DNA of 5,743 nucleotides from Acidobacteriota bacterium (GTDB lineage Bacteria > Acidobacteriota > Blastocatellia > Pyrinomonadales > Pyrinomonadaceae). How positions within the stretch are numbered: position 1 is the first letter of the stretch; each line of letters starts with the position of its first letter. The DNA lies in assembly GCA_013813755.1 (NCBI GenBank), contig JACCRD010000199.1:1-5743 (forward strand), given 5' to 3'. A model generated the notes under the pieces. The model did not search any database and was not told where the DNA came from. It saw nothing but the letters and a program-made list of their open reading frames with translations. Below are positions 1 through 5,309 of the stretch, piece after piece. A program made the translations under genes and the position numbers.

Positions 1-677
1 ATAAAAACCGGCACGACCTGCGGCTTTGAAGCCATTATAATTTTCCCGATTCCGGGCTGCGCTGGAAGAAATTCATATGGGTTTTCCGACAAATTACGCT
101 TGCCTTCCGGATGAAATCCAATGACGTTCGGCTCGCCTTCCGTACACAGCTCAATCAGGCGGCGCAGAGAAAATTTATCAAAATCGCGCTTTTTTATTTC
201 CTTATCTTCGCGGAAAAACGGCGGATACATCGCCCACCAGCCCATCACAAGATTGACCAACCAACCAAGCGGAGACGAATAAAAAAACTTAGCTCTGACG
301 GGGAAAAAAAGTTTAATCGGACGTTTTGTGCGGCGAAAAATAACGCTTGAAACCGTGTATAAATCAAAAAATGAGCGATGATTGGCAATTAAAAGCACAG
401 GCTTTGCAGTCGATGTCTTTTCAAAATTTTCAAGCCCGAAGACGTTCATCAAATTATAAGTCGCCAGATAAATCCAAAGCGAACCGATGTGTCTTTGGCA
501 AAATGTCCAGAAATTTTTCCAAATTCCTTTGTTCATTTTATCGGTTAAGCGAAAACCGATTTTTTCAGTCAAACTCAAAACGGAAATTTCCTGCGCTGTG
601 GGCGCGCGGGTAAGATTTAAATCTTCTTTTTGAAGACTTTGGGGATCTTTAATTCCGGGTAATTTTTCGTCGTGCAT
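1..677 (-). CDS. PlsC-type lysophospholipid/1-acylglycerol-3-phosphate acyltransferase, 3' end cut by window edge
   Basis: The gene runs leftward from an ATG at 677-675 and leaves the window after 225 codons without a stop. Family role: transfer of an acyl chain to lysophosphatidic acid or a similar acceptor at the inner face of the cytoplasmic membrane. The sequence shows the acyltransferase blocks in order. NHRSFFD (residues 99-105) gives the catalytic HX4D pair His100/Asp105. A FPVRAK stretch (125-130) follows. FHPEGKRN (188-195) is the acceptor-phosphate-binding EGxR-like block, with Lys-Arg-Asn where many members have Thr or Ser. VVPVF (221-225) begins the proline block. The roughly 90 residues before the HX4D block are longer than in minimal PlsC proteins. 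I see no strong Shine-Dalgarno, but no other start fits and the 44 bp gap to the upstream gene on the same strand suggests co-transcription. The family is firm. The exact acceptor is not, since Acidobacteriota carry several paralogues. Confidence 0.9.
   Translation of the reverse strand, partial: MHDEKLPGIKDPQSLQKEDLNLTRAPTAQEISVLSLTEKIGFRLTDKMNKGIWKNFWTFCQRHIGSLWIYLATYNLMNVFGLENFEKTSTAKPVLLIANHRSFFDLYTVSSVIFRRTKRPIKLFFPVRAKFFYSSPLGWLVNLVMGWWAMYPPFFREDKEIKKRDFDKFSLRRLIELCTEGEPNVIGFHPEGKRNLSENPYEFLPAQPGIGKIIMASKPQVVPVF
540..565 (+). terminator. Terminator-like hairpin with T tract, antisense to the acyltransferase gene
   Basis: A perfect 7-bp stem (ATCGGTT at 540-546 with AACCGAT at 554-560) encloses a 7-nt loop and runs into six T residues (560-565) on the plus strand. 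This is the form of an intrinsic terminator, but it lies inside the N-terminal coding part of the acyltransferase and faces the opposite way. It may stop antisense transcription coming from the left. It may also be chance, because the bases encode the ordinary peptide around KIGFRLTDK on the minus strand. Confidence 0.25.
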
Positions 678-721
678 TGAACAAATTGAGATAGAAAAAA
701 CCTTGTAGAATTTTTCAAAAT

Positions 722-1504
722 TTACTTTTCCACCTGATCAAATTCCCTCTCTATTTCTCTCCTGATTTCTTCATCCATCCGGGCGGATTCGAGCGCGAGG
801 GGAAGTTCGGCAGTTCGGACTGAAAGTTTTTTGAGCGCGAGTTGATTATCAATCAGATTTGTCCCGCGCCTCGAAGCCGCTTCGATCATCTGCACACGGG
901 TTTGCGCTTCGGTCAGCATTTCTTCAGCTTCGGTCTTTATTTTTTTGAGTTTTGAAGCATCTGTTTTTAATTCTTCCTGCAGAGAAGTTGAATTTTCCGA
1001 CTTCAAATATTTCAATTTATTTTGCCGCTTCTGAACCAGCAAAAGTTCGGTTTTTGTCGATTTCAGAATTCGCGTTGCGGTCATCCGCGCGGCGAGCGTG
1101 TCTCGAAAAGCGTCAGCAAGCAGCAAATCCTTACTTTCTATTTCTCTGAGAGATTTTCTTTCAGCAGTAGTGAGTTCGTTTTTAAACCATTCAACTTCCT
1201 GCGCTTTAATCCCGTCAACCGCGATGCGTTCCTTAATTGTTGCCAACCATTTTGAACGGTAGAACATCATTCCTCCCGCGACAATTAAACCGAAAACAAA
1301 CCCGATGACCAGCGAAATCACAGTTAAAAAAACTAGAGAGACGGCTGCCGGCGGAGTTGATCCGAAAACAAAAAATAAAATAAAAAAGAAAAGCGCCGGA
1401 ACGACTGAAAACAATGCGGGCGAAGTCCAGGCACCATATTTTAATAATTTATCTTTGGCTAAATCCCTGCGCGTAACCTCATATCTCGGCTCTAATTCGT
1501 TCAT
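722..1504 (-). CDS. Membrane-anchored coiled-coil protein, function unknown
   Basis: This 260-residue protein has no family I can name. After a charged 25-residue N-terminus come two hydrophobic helices, at about 29-48 and 54-80, joined by a short GSTPP turn, so both ends should face the same side, probably the cytoplasm. A YRSK stretch follows the second helix, as expected for a positive-inside boundary. Residues 85-260 are almost wholly charged helix, with Leu/Ile heptad spacing and a dense Lys/Glu stretch at about 145-210, indicating a long coiled coil. An ERxxLREIE block (115-123) followed by LLLADAFRDTLAARMTATRI (127-146) looks like a conserved helical core. There is no enzymatic motif. 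The arrangement loosely recalls membrane scaffold or stress proteins such as PspA, but no sequence signature supports that. It is the first gene of a probable two-gene unit with the acyltransferase, so a part in membrane lipid organisation is only a guess. The start ATG at 1504 has a weak upstream TAAAG. Confidence 0.85.
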   Translation of the reverse strand: MNELEPRYEVTRRDLAKDKLLKYGAWTSPALFSVVPALFFFILFFVFGSTPPAAVSLVFLTVISLVIGFVFGLIVAGGMMFYRSKWLATIKERIAVDGIKAQEVEWFKNELTTAERKSLREIESKDLLLADAFRDTLAARMTATRILKSTKTELLLVQKRQNKLKYLKSENSTSLQEELKTDASKLKKIKTEAEEMLTEAQTRVQMIEAASRRGTNLIDNQLALKKLSVRTAELPLALESARMDEEIRREIEREFDQVEK

Positions 1505-1518
1505 ATTTATGGCTTTAC

Positions 1519-1547
1519 TCTACAAACTCTGCAAACTTTATTCAAAC
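1519..1547 (-). repeat. Triple AGTTTG repeat in the leader of the coiled-coil protein gene
   Basis: CAAACT occurs three times on the plus strand, at 1523, 1532 and 1543 (AGTTTG on the minus strand). The first two copies sit in tandem 9-mers (1519-1527 and 1528-1536) that differ at one base. The cluster ends about 15 nt before the minus-strand ATG. It could be a regulator-binding or RNA-level site, or simple low-complexity duplication. Confidence 0.3.
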
Positions 1548-1583
1548 TTGAGTCATCCAAAAAGTTTAGACTTTCAATAAAAA

Positions 1584-1589
1584 TATAAT
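1584..1589 (+). promoter_or_regulatory. Candidate -10 box for the VWFA-related gene
   Basis: A perfect TATAAT lies 44 nt upstream of the VWFA-related start codon, in an AT-rich stretch of the divergent intergenic region. No convincing -35 element lies 16-18 nt upstream (the sequence there is AAAGTT or similar), so this is only a half promoter. Intervening DNA includes a run of eight or more T residues (about 1606-1613). The placement gives a plausible short leader. Confidence 0.4.
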
Positions 1590-1621
1590 ATCATTAAGAA
1601 CATCGTTTTTTTTGAAATGCC

Positions 1622-1626
1622 GGGAA
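1622..1626 (+). promoter_or_regulatory. Weak ribosome binding site and overlapping 7-codon upstream ORF
   Basis: GGGAA lies 7 nt before the ATG at 1634, a partial Shine-Dalgarno. A separate ATG at 1617 opens a seven-codon frame that stops with TGA at 1638-1640, overlapping the main start in another frame. If translated, it would couple or compete with initiation of the VWFA-related gene. The signal-peptide-bearing frame from 1634 is clearly the real gene. Confidence 0.35.
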
Positions 1627-1633
1627 TGACTTT

Positions 1634-2599
1634 ATGTTGAAAAAAAATCGCTCAAAACTGCTCTCATTTTTTTTGTTCGCGCTGACTTTTTCAAATTTTG
1701 CCTTTGCTCAAAGACAAAATGAAATTACTCAGCCAAAACAAAAAGTGCGGACGGTAACTATCCCGATTTCCATTTTTACTAAAAAAGAGCTACGCGAAAA
1801 TCAAGCTGATGAATTAGTGCAGGCGGGAAATATAATTGTTAAGGAAAACGGTGACGAGCAAACTATTTTATCAATCAGAAGCGTGACGAACGCGCCGCTC
1901 GCGATGGCAGTTTTGATTCAGGACGATCTTTCTTCAAACGCTAATCTGCAATTAAAAGACATCGCCAATTTTATCAGAAGTTTGCCAAGAGGCTCGCGCG
2001 TGATGGTTGCATATTTGCGCGGTGGAACTTTTCAAATCAGACAAAAATTCACTGAAGATTTGGAAAAAGCTGCCAAATCTCTGCGCGCCGTGGTCAGCAA
2101 TTCCGCTGCCGCGCCGAGCAGTCCGTACGAAGGCGTTGACGACGCGCTCAAAAGATTTGACGCTTTGCCCGCCGGAAGACGCGCGATACTGCTAATTTCC
2201 GACGGCTTGGACACGTCCCGCGGCGTTGAAGATTCGTCGCCGACGCAGAGCCTTGATTTGGAACAATCGATTATTAAAGCACAGAGAAAAAGCGTGGCGG
2301 TTTATTCGATTTATAACGCGGCGACATTGACTGACAACGGAAATTCCAGATTGATTTTGAACGGACAGGGTTCGCTCAATCGAATTTCAGAGGAAACAGG
2401 CGGGCGAGCTTTTTTTCAGGGAACGAGTTCCCCGATTTCATTTTCTCGATTTTTTGAGGATTTAGATTTGCTTCTGAATCGACAATTCGCCTTGACATAT
2501 CTTTCAACTCACCTCGAAAAGGGCTACTACAAAACCAAAGTCAACAGCACTAATCCGGATATTAAAATTGAACATTCGCAAGGTTATTTTTACAGATAA
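1634..2599 (+). CDS. Secreted VWFA-related domain protein (Acidobacteriota-type)
   Basis: This 321-residue exported protein starts with a classical signal peptide: a basic MLKKNRSK, a hydrophobic core at about 9-23, and probable cleavage after AFA at residue 25. Residues 38-85 match the entry block of the VWFA-related family, where a 'V.ENG..Q.I' strand precedes the domain. A von Willebrand A fold follows at about 88-290: strand MAVLIQDD (91-98), then YLRGGTFQIRQKF (127-139), GRRAILLISDGLD (181-193), and VAVYSIYN (221-228). In classical VWA domains the metal site (MIDAS) reads DxSxS. Here the segment is DDLSSN (97-102), so one position is lost in either alignment, though the later SDG aspartate (190) is kept. 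The usual threonine loop is replaced by SSPYEGVDDAL. Family members are assumed to bind ligands or mediate assembly outside the cytoplasm, but their partners are unknown. The gene is transcribed alone, divergent from the coiled-coil gene and convergent with the zinc-ribbon gene. Confidence 0.9.
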   Translation: MLKKNRSKLLSFFLFALTFSNFAFAQRQNEITQPKQKVRTVTIPISIFTKKELRENQADELVQAGNIIVKENGDEQTILSIRSVTNAPLAMAVLIQDDLSSNANLQLKDIANFIRSLPRGSRVMVAYLRGGTFQIRQKFTEDLEKAAKSLRAVVSNSAAAPSSPYEGVDDALKRFDALPAGRRAILLISDGLDTSRGVEDSSPTQSLDLEQSIIKAQRKSVAVYSIYNAATLTDNGNSRLILNGQGSLNRISEETGGRAFFQGTSSPISFSRFFEDLDLLLNRQFALTYLSTHLEKGYYKTKVNSTNPDIKIEHSQGYFYR

Positions 2600-2626
2600 A
2601 TCAACGAGTAAAATTTCTACTCAAAA

Positions 2627-3109
2627 TCAAACTCGCGCATTACAAACCGCGCACATTCGAACATCTTCCTTGATCAATAGACCAATCCAAAAAAGCGGAA
2701 AAAACGTGACCATCAAAACTGCAAAAACGATCCAGCCCGCCGTCGAAACTTTTCTGACGTGTTTTGGATAAAACTGACTTGAGCAGCGCGGGCAGCGATA
2801 ACCGTAAGCGACTGCCTGCGGCTGTCTTTGATGAATGAGCGGTGGCATTGGAGGAGGCGATGATGCTGCCGTCATAAACGGATTATTTAACGGTTGGACT
2901 TGATGTATTTGTTTGGGACTGCGCGTTTTAGCATCCACGACTTGAAATTCATCAGTTTTCCAAACATACGAACGAGGGGGCGAATTTTCAAAATCGTTAC
3001 TGTTTTCGTTTCGGGCAACCGGTTGGTAAGACGTGAATTTTGTTCCGCAAAAACGGCAAAAATTACTGGTTGGTGAATTTACCTGTCCGCAGTTGGTGCA
3101 TTGAATCAT
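2627..3109 (-). CDS. Small membrane protein with N-terminal zinc ribbon and C-terminal LITAF-like CxxC-helix-CxxC module
   Basis: The product has 160 residues when started at 3109. It opens at once with a zinc ribbon: Cys4/Cys7 and Cys18/Cys21 in the pattern CTNCG...FCRFCG. A Pro/Ser/Gln-rich, probably disordered linker occupies about 28-102 and includes SSPPPMPP. Near the C-terminus CPRC (106-109) and CAVC (153-156) flank a roughly 21-residue hydrophobic stretch (126-146, WIVFAVLMVTFFPLFWIGLLI). This CxxC-hydrophobic-CxxC arrangement resembles the LITAF zinc-ribbon fold, in which the two halves meet over a membrane-inserted helix. In frame, translation could begin at 3190, adding 27 residues, but I reject that: the start at 3109 has a GAGG ribosome site 5 nt upstream and puts the ribbon at the N-terminus, as usual for such proteins. 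The gene is convergent with the VWFA-related gene, 27 bp away. No function can be assigned; a membrane-surface adaptor is an inference. Confidence 0.85.
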   Translation of the reverse strand: MIQCTNCGQVNSPTSNFCRFCGTKFTSYQPVARNENSNDFENSPPRSYVWKTDEFQVVDAKTRSPKQIHQVQPLNNPFMTAASSPPPMPPLIHQRQPQAVAYGYRCPRCSSQFYPKHVRKVSTAGWIVFAVLMVTFFPLFWIGLLIKEDVRMCAVCNARV

Positions 3110-3114
3110 ACGTG

Positions 3115-3118
3115 CCTC
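3115..3118 (-). promoter_or_regulatory. Ribosome binding site that decides the zinc-ribbon protein start
   Basis: On the minus strand GAGG stands 5 nt before the ATG at 3109. The alternative in-frame ATG at 3190 has only a CTGAG directly against it. This site, and the fact that the zinc ribbon begins at residue 4 from the inner start, favour the shorter protein. Confidence 0.65.
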
Positions 3119-3221
3119 GCAAATTGTTTCTGACTTCTTTTGAAAAAATTCTTCATCTTTAATAACGGCAAAAGTGTAAAAAAGTTTCATCTCAGAATAT
3201 CACTGGTGAAACCATTTTAAT

Positions 3222-3241
3222 ATTTGAAAACTTATTCAAAT
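3222..3241 (-). terminator. AT-rich hairpin over the oxidoreductase stop codon
   Basis: ATTTGAA (3222-3228) and TTCAAAT (3235-3241) form a perfect 7-bp stem with a 6-nt loop that contains part of the oxidoreductase stop codon. On the minus strand it is followed by ATTAAAA rather than a T run, and the stem has one G-C pair. It may be a weak end-of-operon structure or mRNA 3' end, but it is not a convincing intrinsic terminator. Confidence 0.3.
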
Positions 3242-4200
3242 TTGATTCGTTCCCCGGTTTTCACCGCTTTATAACAAGCCTCAACGAGTTCCACCGATTT
3301 ATAGCCGTCAAGCGCGGTCACGAGCGGTTCAGTTCCGTTTAATACCGCGTCAATAAACGCTTCATTTTCCTGCGCGTAACCCCAACGTTCTTCCTTCGAT
3401 AAAAGATGCCACGAAAAATACTCAAAATTCGGGTCGCTTCCGCGGCTGTCGGTCAAGTTTTCCATCTCCTGGGTCATAATCGTGCGATGCTCGCAAAACG
3501 CTTCCAGCCGCTCAAATGGAAATATCCAACTGGCGTCTGCCGCCGAACAAAATGTCGCGTGCAAACCACTTTTGAATTTCAAAAGAACGGAAAAGTTATC
3601 AATTTCCGGATAAGTCTGACTTGAACCAATGGCTATCAATTCTTCGATTTCCCCGAATTGAAACCGAATCATATCAAACATATGAACGGTCGTTTCATAC
3701 AAAAATCCGCCCGTCACATCTGTGTCGCCCGTCCATTCAGGATTTTGCAATTCGCCCCGGTTCATTTTTATATGCGCCGAATGAATTTTGTCCTTGCTAA
3801 TCAGTTCTTTGAGTTTGACGTAAACAGGCGCGAAACGACGATTATGTCCGACTTGAAAAACCTTTGCGTTTTTCGATGCTTCGAGAACGGCTTCAGCTTC
3901 CGTCAAATTCGTCGCCATCGGTTTTTCGGAAAACACCGCCTTTCCCGCATTTGCCGCGGCGACAGTCAATTCTGTGTGGCGAACATTCGGCGTGGTGACA
4001 ACAATTGCATCACAAGATTCGATTACCTGCTCGCCGTTTTCCATACATTTGGCGCCGGTTTGCCGCGAAACGCTTTCCATTCTTTCGGGTCTGACGTCAT
4101 AAATGGCGTGAACCGTAGTTCGCTCATTTCGCGCATAAAGTTGGGCGTGCGTTCCGCCCATATAACCTGTGCCGATAATGCCGATTTTGATTTTATTCAT
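3232..4200 (-). CDS. Gfo/Idh/MocA-family NAD(P)-dependent sugar or polyol dehydrogenase
   Basis: This complete cytoplasmic enzyme of 322 residues has the usual family length. The N-terminal Rossmann fold carries IGIIGTGYMGG (6-16), a GxGxxG dinucleotide loop, and IYDVRPER (33-40) ends its second strand; the acidic Asp35 suggests a preference for NAD. FSEKPMA (90-96) is the family EKP signature with catalytic Lys93. The substrate domain has GGFLYETTVHMFDMIRF (164-180), matching the 'GG.L.D...H..D' block. His173 and Asp176 are kept, while the residue four before the histidine is Glu169 where inositol dehydrogenase has Asp. Family reactions are oxidation of a sugar, inositol or sugar-acid hydroxyl; the substrate cannot be named. 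The ATG overlaps the stop of the nuclease gene by 8 nt, and the sequence before it is only a purine run, so translation is probably coupled to the nuclease. The TIM-barrel isomerase further upstream is the natural metabolic partner. Confidence 0.93.
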   Translation of the reverse strand: MNKIKIGIIGTGYMGGTHAQLYARNERTTVHAIYDVRPERMESVSRQTGAKCMENGEQVIESCDAIVVTTPNVRHTELTVAAANAGKAVFSEKPMATNLTEAEAVLEASKNAKVFQVGHNRRFAPVYVKLKELISKDKIHSAHIKMNRGELQNPEWTGDTDVTGGFLYETTVHMFDMIRFQFGEIEELIAIGSSQTYPEIDNFSVLLKFKSGLHATFCSAADASWIFPFERLEAFCEHRTIMTQEMENLTDSRGSDPNFEYFSWHLLSKEERWGYAQENEAFIDAVLNGTEPLVTALDGYKSVELVEACYKAVKTGERIKFE

Positions 4201-5266
4201 TCTTTTCTTGTTTTTCTTTTAACTCTCCATATATCAAACGTAGTCGTTCAATTTCCTCTTTTTTTGTTATTTCGACAAATTGAGTTGTATTTTTGCTATC
4301 TAAAATAATTCCTGCAGCTTGAAACAATCCACCATTCTGGTATGACTCTATTAACCACATCTCGGCTAGATTTTCATCAATTGCAGCACAGTAATAATAA
4401 AAATCTAAGTTAGGATTTACATAAAACTTCCCAATTTCAACTTGAGTATCAAACCCTAATTGGTACTGAGATGTATCTATAATTTGTGTTTTATTATTAA
4501 TCTCATCCTTTAATTCACAAACATCTCCTAAAAGATAATGGTCTATGCCAATTCCTTTAGTTGTTTTTAGCTTGCTTATAGGTACCAAGCAGTAATCAAA
4601 AAGAAAGGATTTTATCTTGTCGCGTGCCAATCCATTCATGTGAACTAATTCGGTACTCTCTGGAAATTCAATCTCAAAAGTTTGTGTTATTTCTGAAGCT
4701 GAACTTTTTACTAAATCCTTATACTGCTCTACTAATTTTTCAGGATTGGTATTAATTTCTGGTCCGACAATACCATTACTTCTCATCAAGTTCCTTAATA
4801 CTTTGGGCTCTTCAGGAATAGCAATAAATGAATTCTTTTCTAAAAGTTTGAATCTAAAGAAATAGAAGATGCAAATGTATGGCAAGAATCTTTTTGCTAA
4901 ATCATCTGATGATAACTGTGGAACATTCAATAAACTAAATAATGAAATTTTTTCATCAGACGCTACCTTTTTAGCACCACTTTGAAAACCTGAAGTAGAA
5001 AACATTACGGCTTTATCTGCTTTTACTCTTCTAGACTTAGTTACGAACGCTTCAACTTCTTTGACTGGAACTGGTATTGAATAGTTCTTACATTCTATGA
5101 CCGTCAGGTATTCATAAAAAGCCTCATTAAATCTAATTGTTACATCAAATTGTCTTTCATTTATTTCATCATTCCATTTTACAGTTGCTCCTTTTTGTTC
5201 GGCTAAATGGAGCGCAGCAATTAATCTTTCAAATTTTTTCCACTTTGGAGTTTCCTCTTCTTTCAT
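4193..5266 (-). CDS. Mrr-like restriction endonuclease-family protein with uncharacterised C-terminal region
   Basis: Of the 357 residues, about 1-115 form a PD-(D/E)xK nuclease domain of the Mrr_cat type. Glu13 sits in the opening helix FERLIAALH. QFDVTIR (39-45) carries the metal-binding Asp41. IECKNY (57-62) gives the E-x-K pair Glu58/Lys60. AVMFSTSGFQSGAKKVA (86-102) matches the strand and 'GF..gA...A' helix that close this fold. All catalytic positions are present, so it should be an active DNA endonuclease. Residues 116-357 are not recognised. They include an aromatic stretch (130-139, ICIFYFFRFK), a middle part that looks alpha/beta, an FYYYCAAIDE strand (289-298), and a charged C-terminal helix. 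AAAGG lies 7 nt before the ATG. Base composition is about 30% GC over the six lines counted at its 3' end, and TTA, ATA and AAA are frequent. It sits 43 bp after the isomerase and overlaps the dehydrogenase start. Horizontal acquisition and a defence role are inferences. No methyltransferase or helicase accompanies it. Confidence 0.85.
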   Translation of the reverse strand: MKEEETPKWKKFERLIAALHLAEQKGATVKWNDEINERQFDVTIRFNEAFYEYLTVIECKNYSIPVPVKEVEAFVTKSRRVKADKAVMFSTSGFQSGAKKVASDEKISLFSLLNVPQLSSDDLAKRFLPYICIFYFFRFKLLEKNSFIAIPEEPKVLRNLMRSNGIVGPEINTNPEKLVEQYKDLVKSSASEITQTFEIEFPESTELVHMNGLARDKIKSFLFDYCLVPISKLKTTKGIGIDHYLLGDVCELKDEINNKTQIIDTSQYQLGFDTQVEIGKFYVNPNLDFYYYCAAIDENLAEMWLIESYQNGGLFQAAGIILDSKNTTQFVEITKKEEIERLRLIYGELKEKQEKNE

Positions 5267-5273
5267 TTAATAA

Positions 5274-5278
5274 CCTTT
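5274..5278 (-). promoter_or_regulatory. Ribosome binding site of the nuclease gene
   Basis: AAAGG on the minus strand lies 7 nt before the ATG at 5266, a good Shine-Dalgarno. It is stronger than most starts in this window. It supports independent initiation for the nuclease rather than coupling to the isomerase stop at 5312-5310. Confidence 0.6.
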
Positions 5279-5309
5279 ATGAATTGAAGTTACGACCTGC
5301 TTATATTTA

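Larger units (their letters stand above)
4193..5309. other. Low-GC island inside a sugar-metabolism operon
   Basis: From about 4200 to 5309 the composition falls sharply. By hand, 4201-4560 contains 109 G/C in 360 bases (30%), while 3241-3420 in the adjoining gene contains 84 in 180 (47%). The drop coincides with the nuclease gene and its 43-bp leader. I found no transposase, terminal inverted repeats or target duplication at its edges, so the route of entry is unknown and it is not called a mobile element. Confidence 0.7.

Noticed and set aside
111..613. Two plus-strand open frames (79 and 88 codons)
   Set aside because: They are antisense to the acyltransferase frame, which carries HX4D and EGxR-type motifs. 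Their translations are basic and low in structure, with no ribosome site or family resemblance.
722..1504. Assignment of the coiled-coil protein to PspA/IM30
   Set aside because: It has two N-terminal membrane helices, which PspA lacks, and no shared motif beyond general coiled-coil composition.
2606..2622. GAGTA/TACTC hairpin between the convergent genes as a bidirectional terminator
   Set aside because: The stem has only 5 bp, is AT-rich, and has no T tract on either strand.
3016..3025. Perfect 10-bp palindrome CAACCGGTTG
   Set aside because: It is inside the zinc-ribbon protein coding sequence, is a single copy, and a 10-bp palindrome is expected by chance in a window this size at an appreciable rate.
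3110..3190. A 27-residue N-terminal extension of the zinc-ribbon protein
   Set aside because: The inner ATG at 3109 has a GAGG site at good spacing and puts the zinc ribbon at the N-terminus; the extension has no recognisable signal or motif.
3658..4308. A 216-codon plus-strand open frame
   Set aside because: It lies antisense across the dehydrogenase and the nuclease 3' end. Its Cys/Phe/Arg-rich product looks like the complement of a real gene, and the minus-strand frame has full Rossmann and EKP motifs.
4193..5309. Low-GC segment as an IS element or integron cassette
   Set aside because: No transposase or integrase, no terminal inverted repeats and no recognisable recombination site were found at either boundary.
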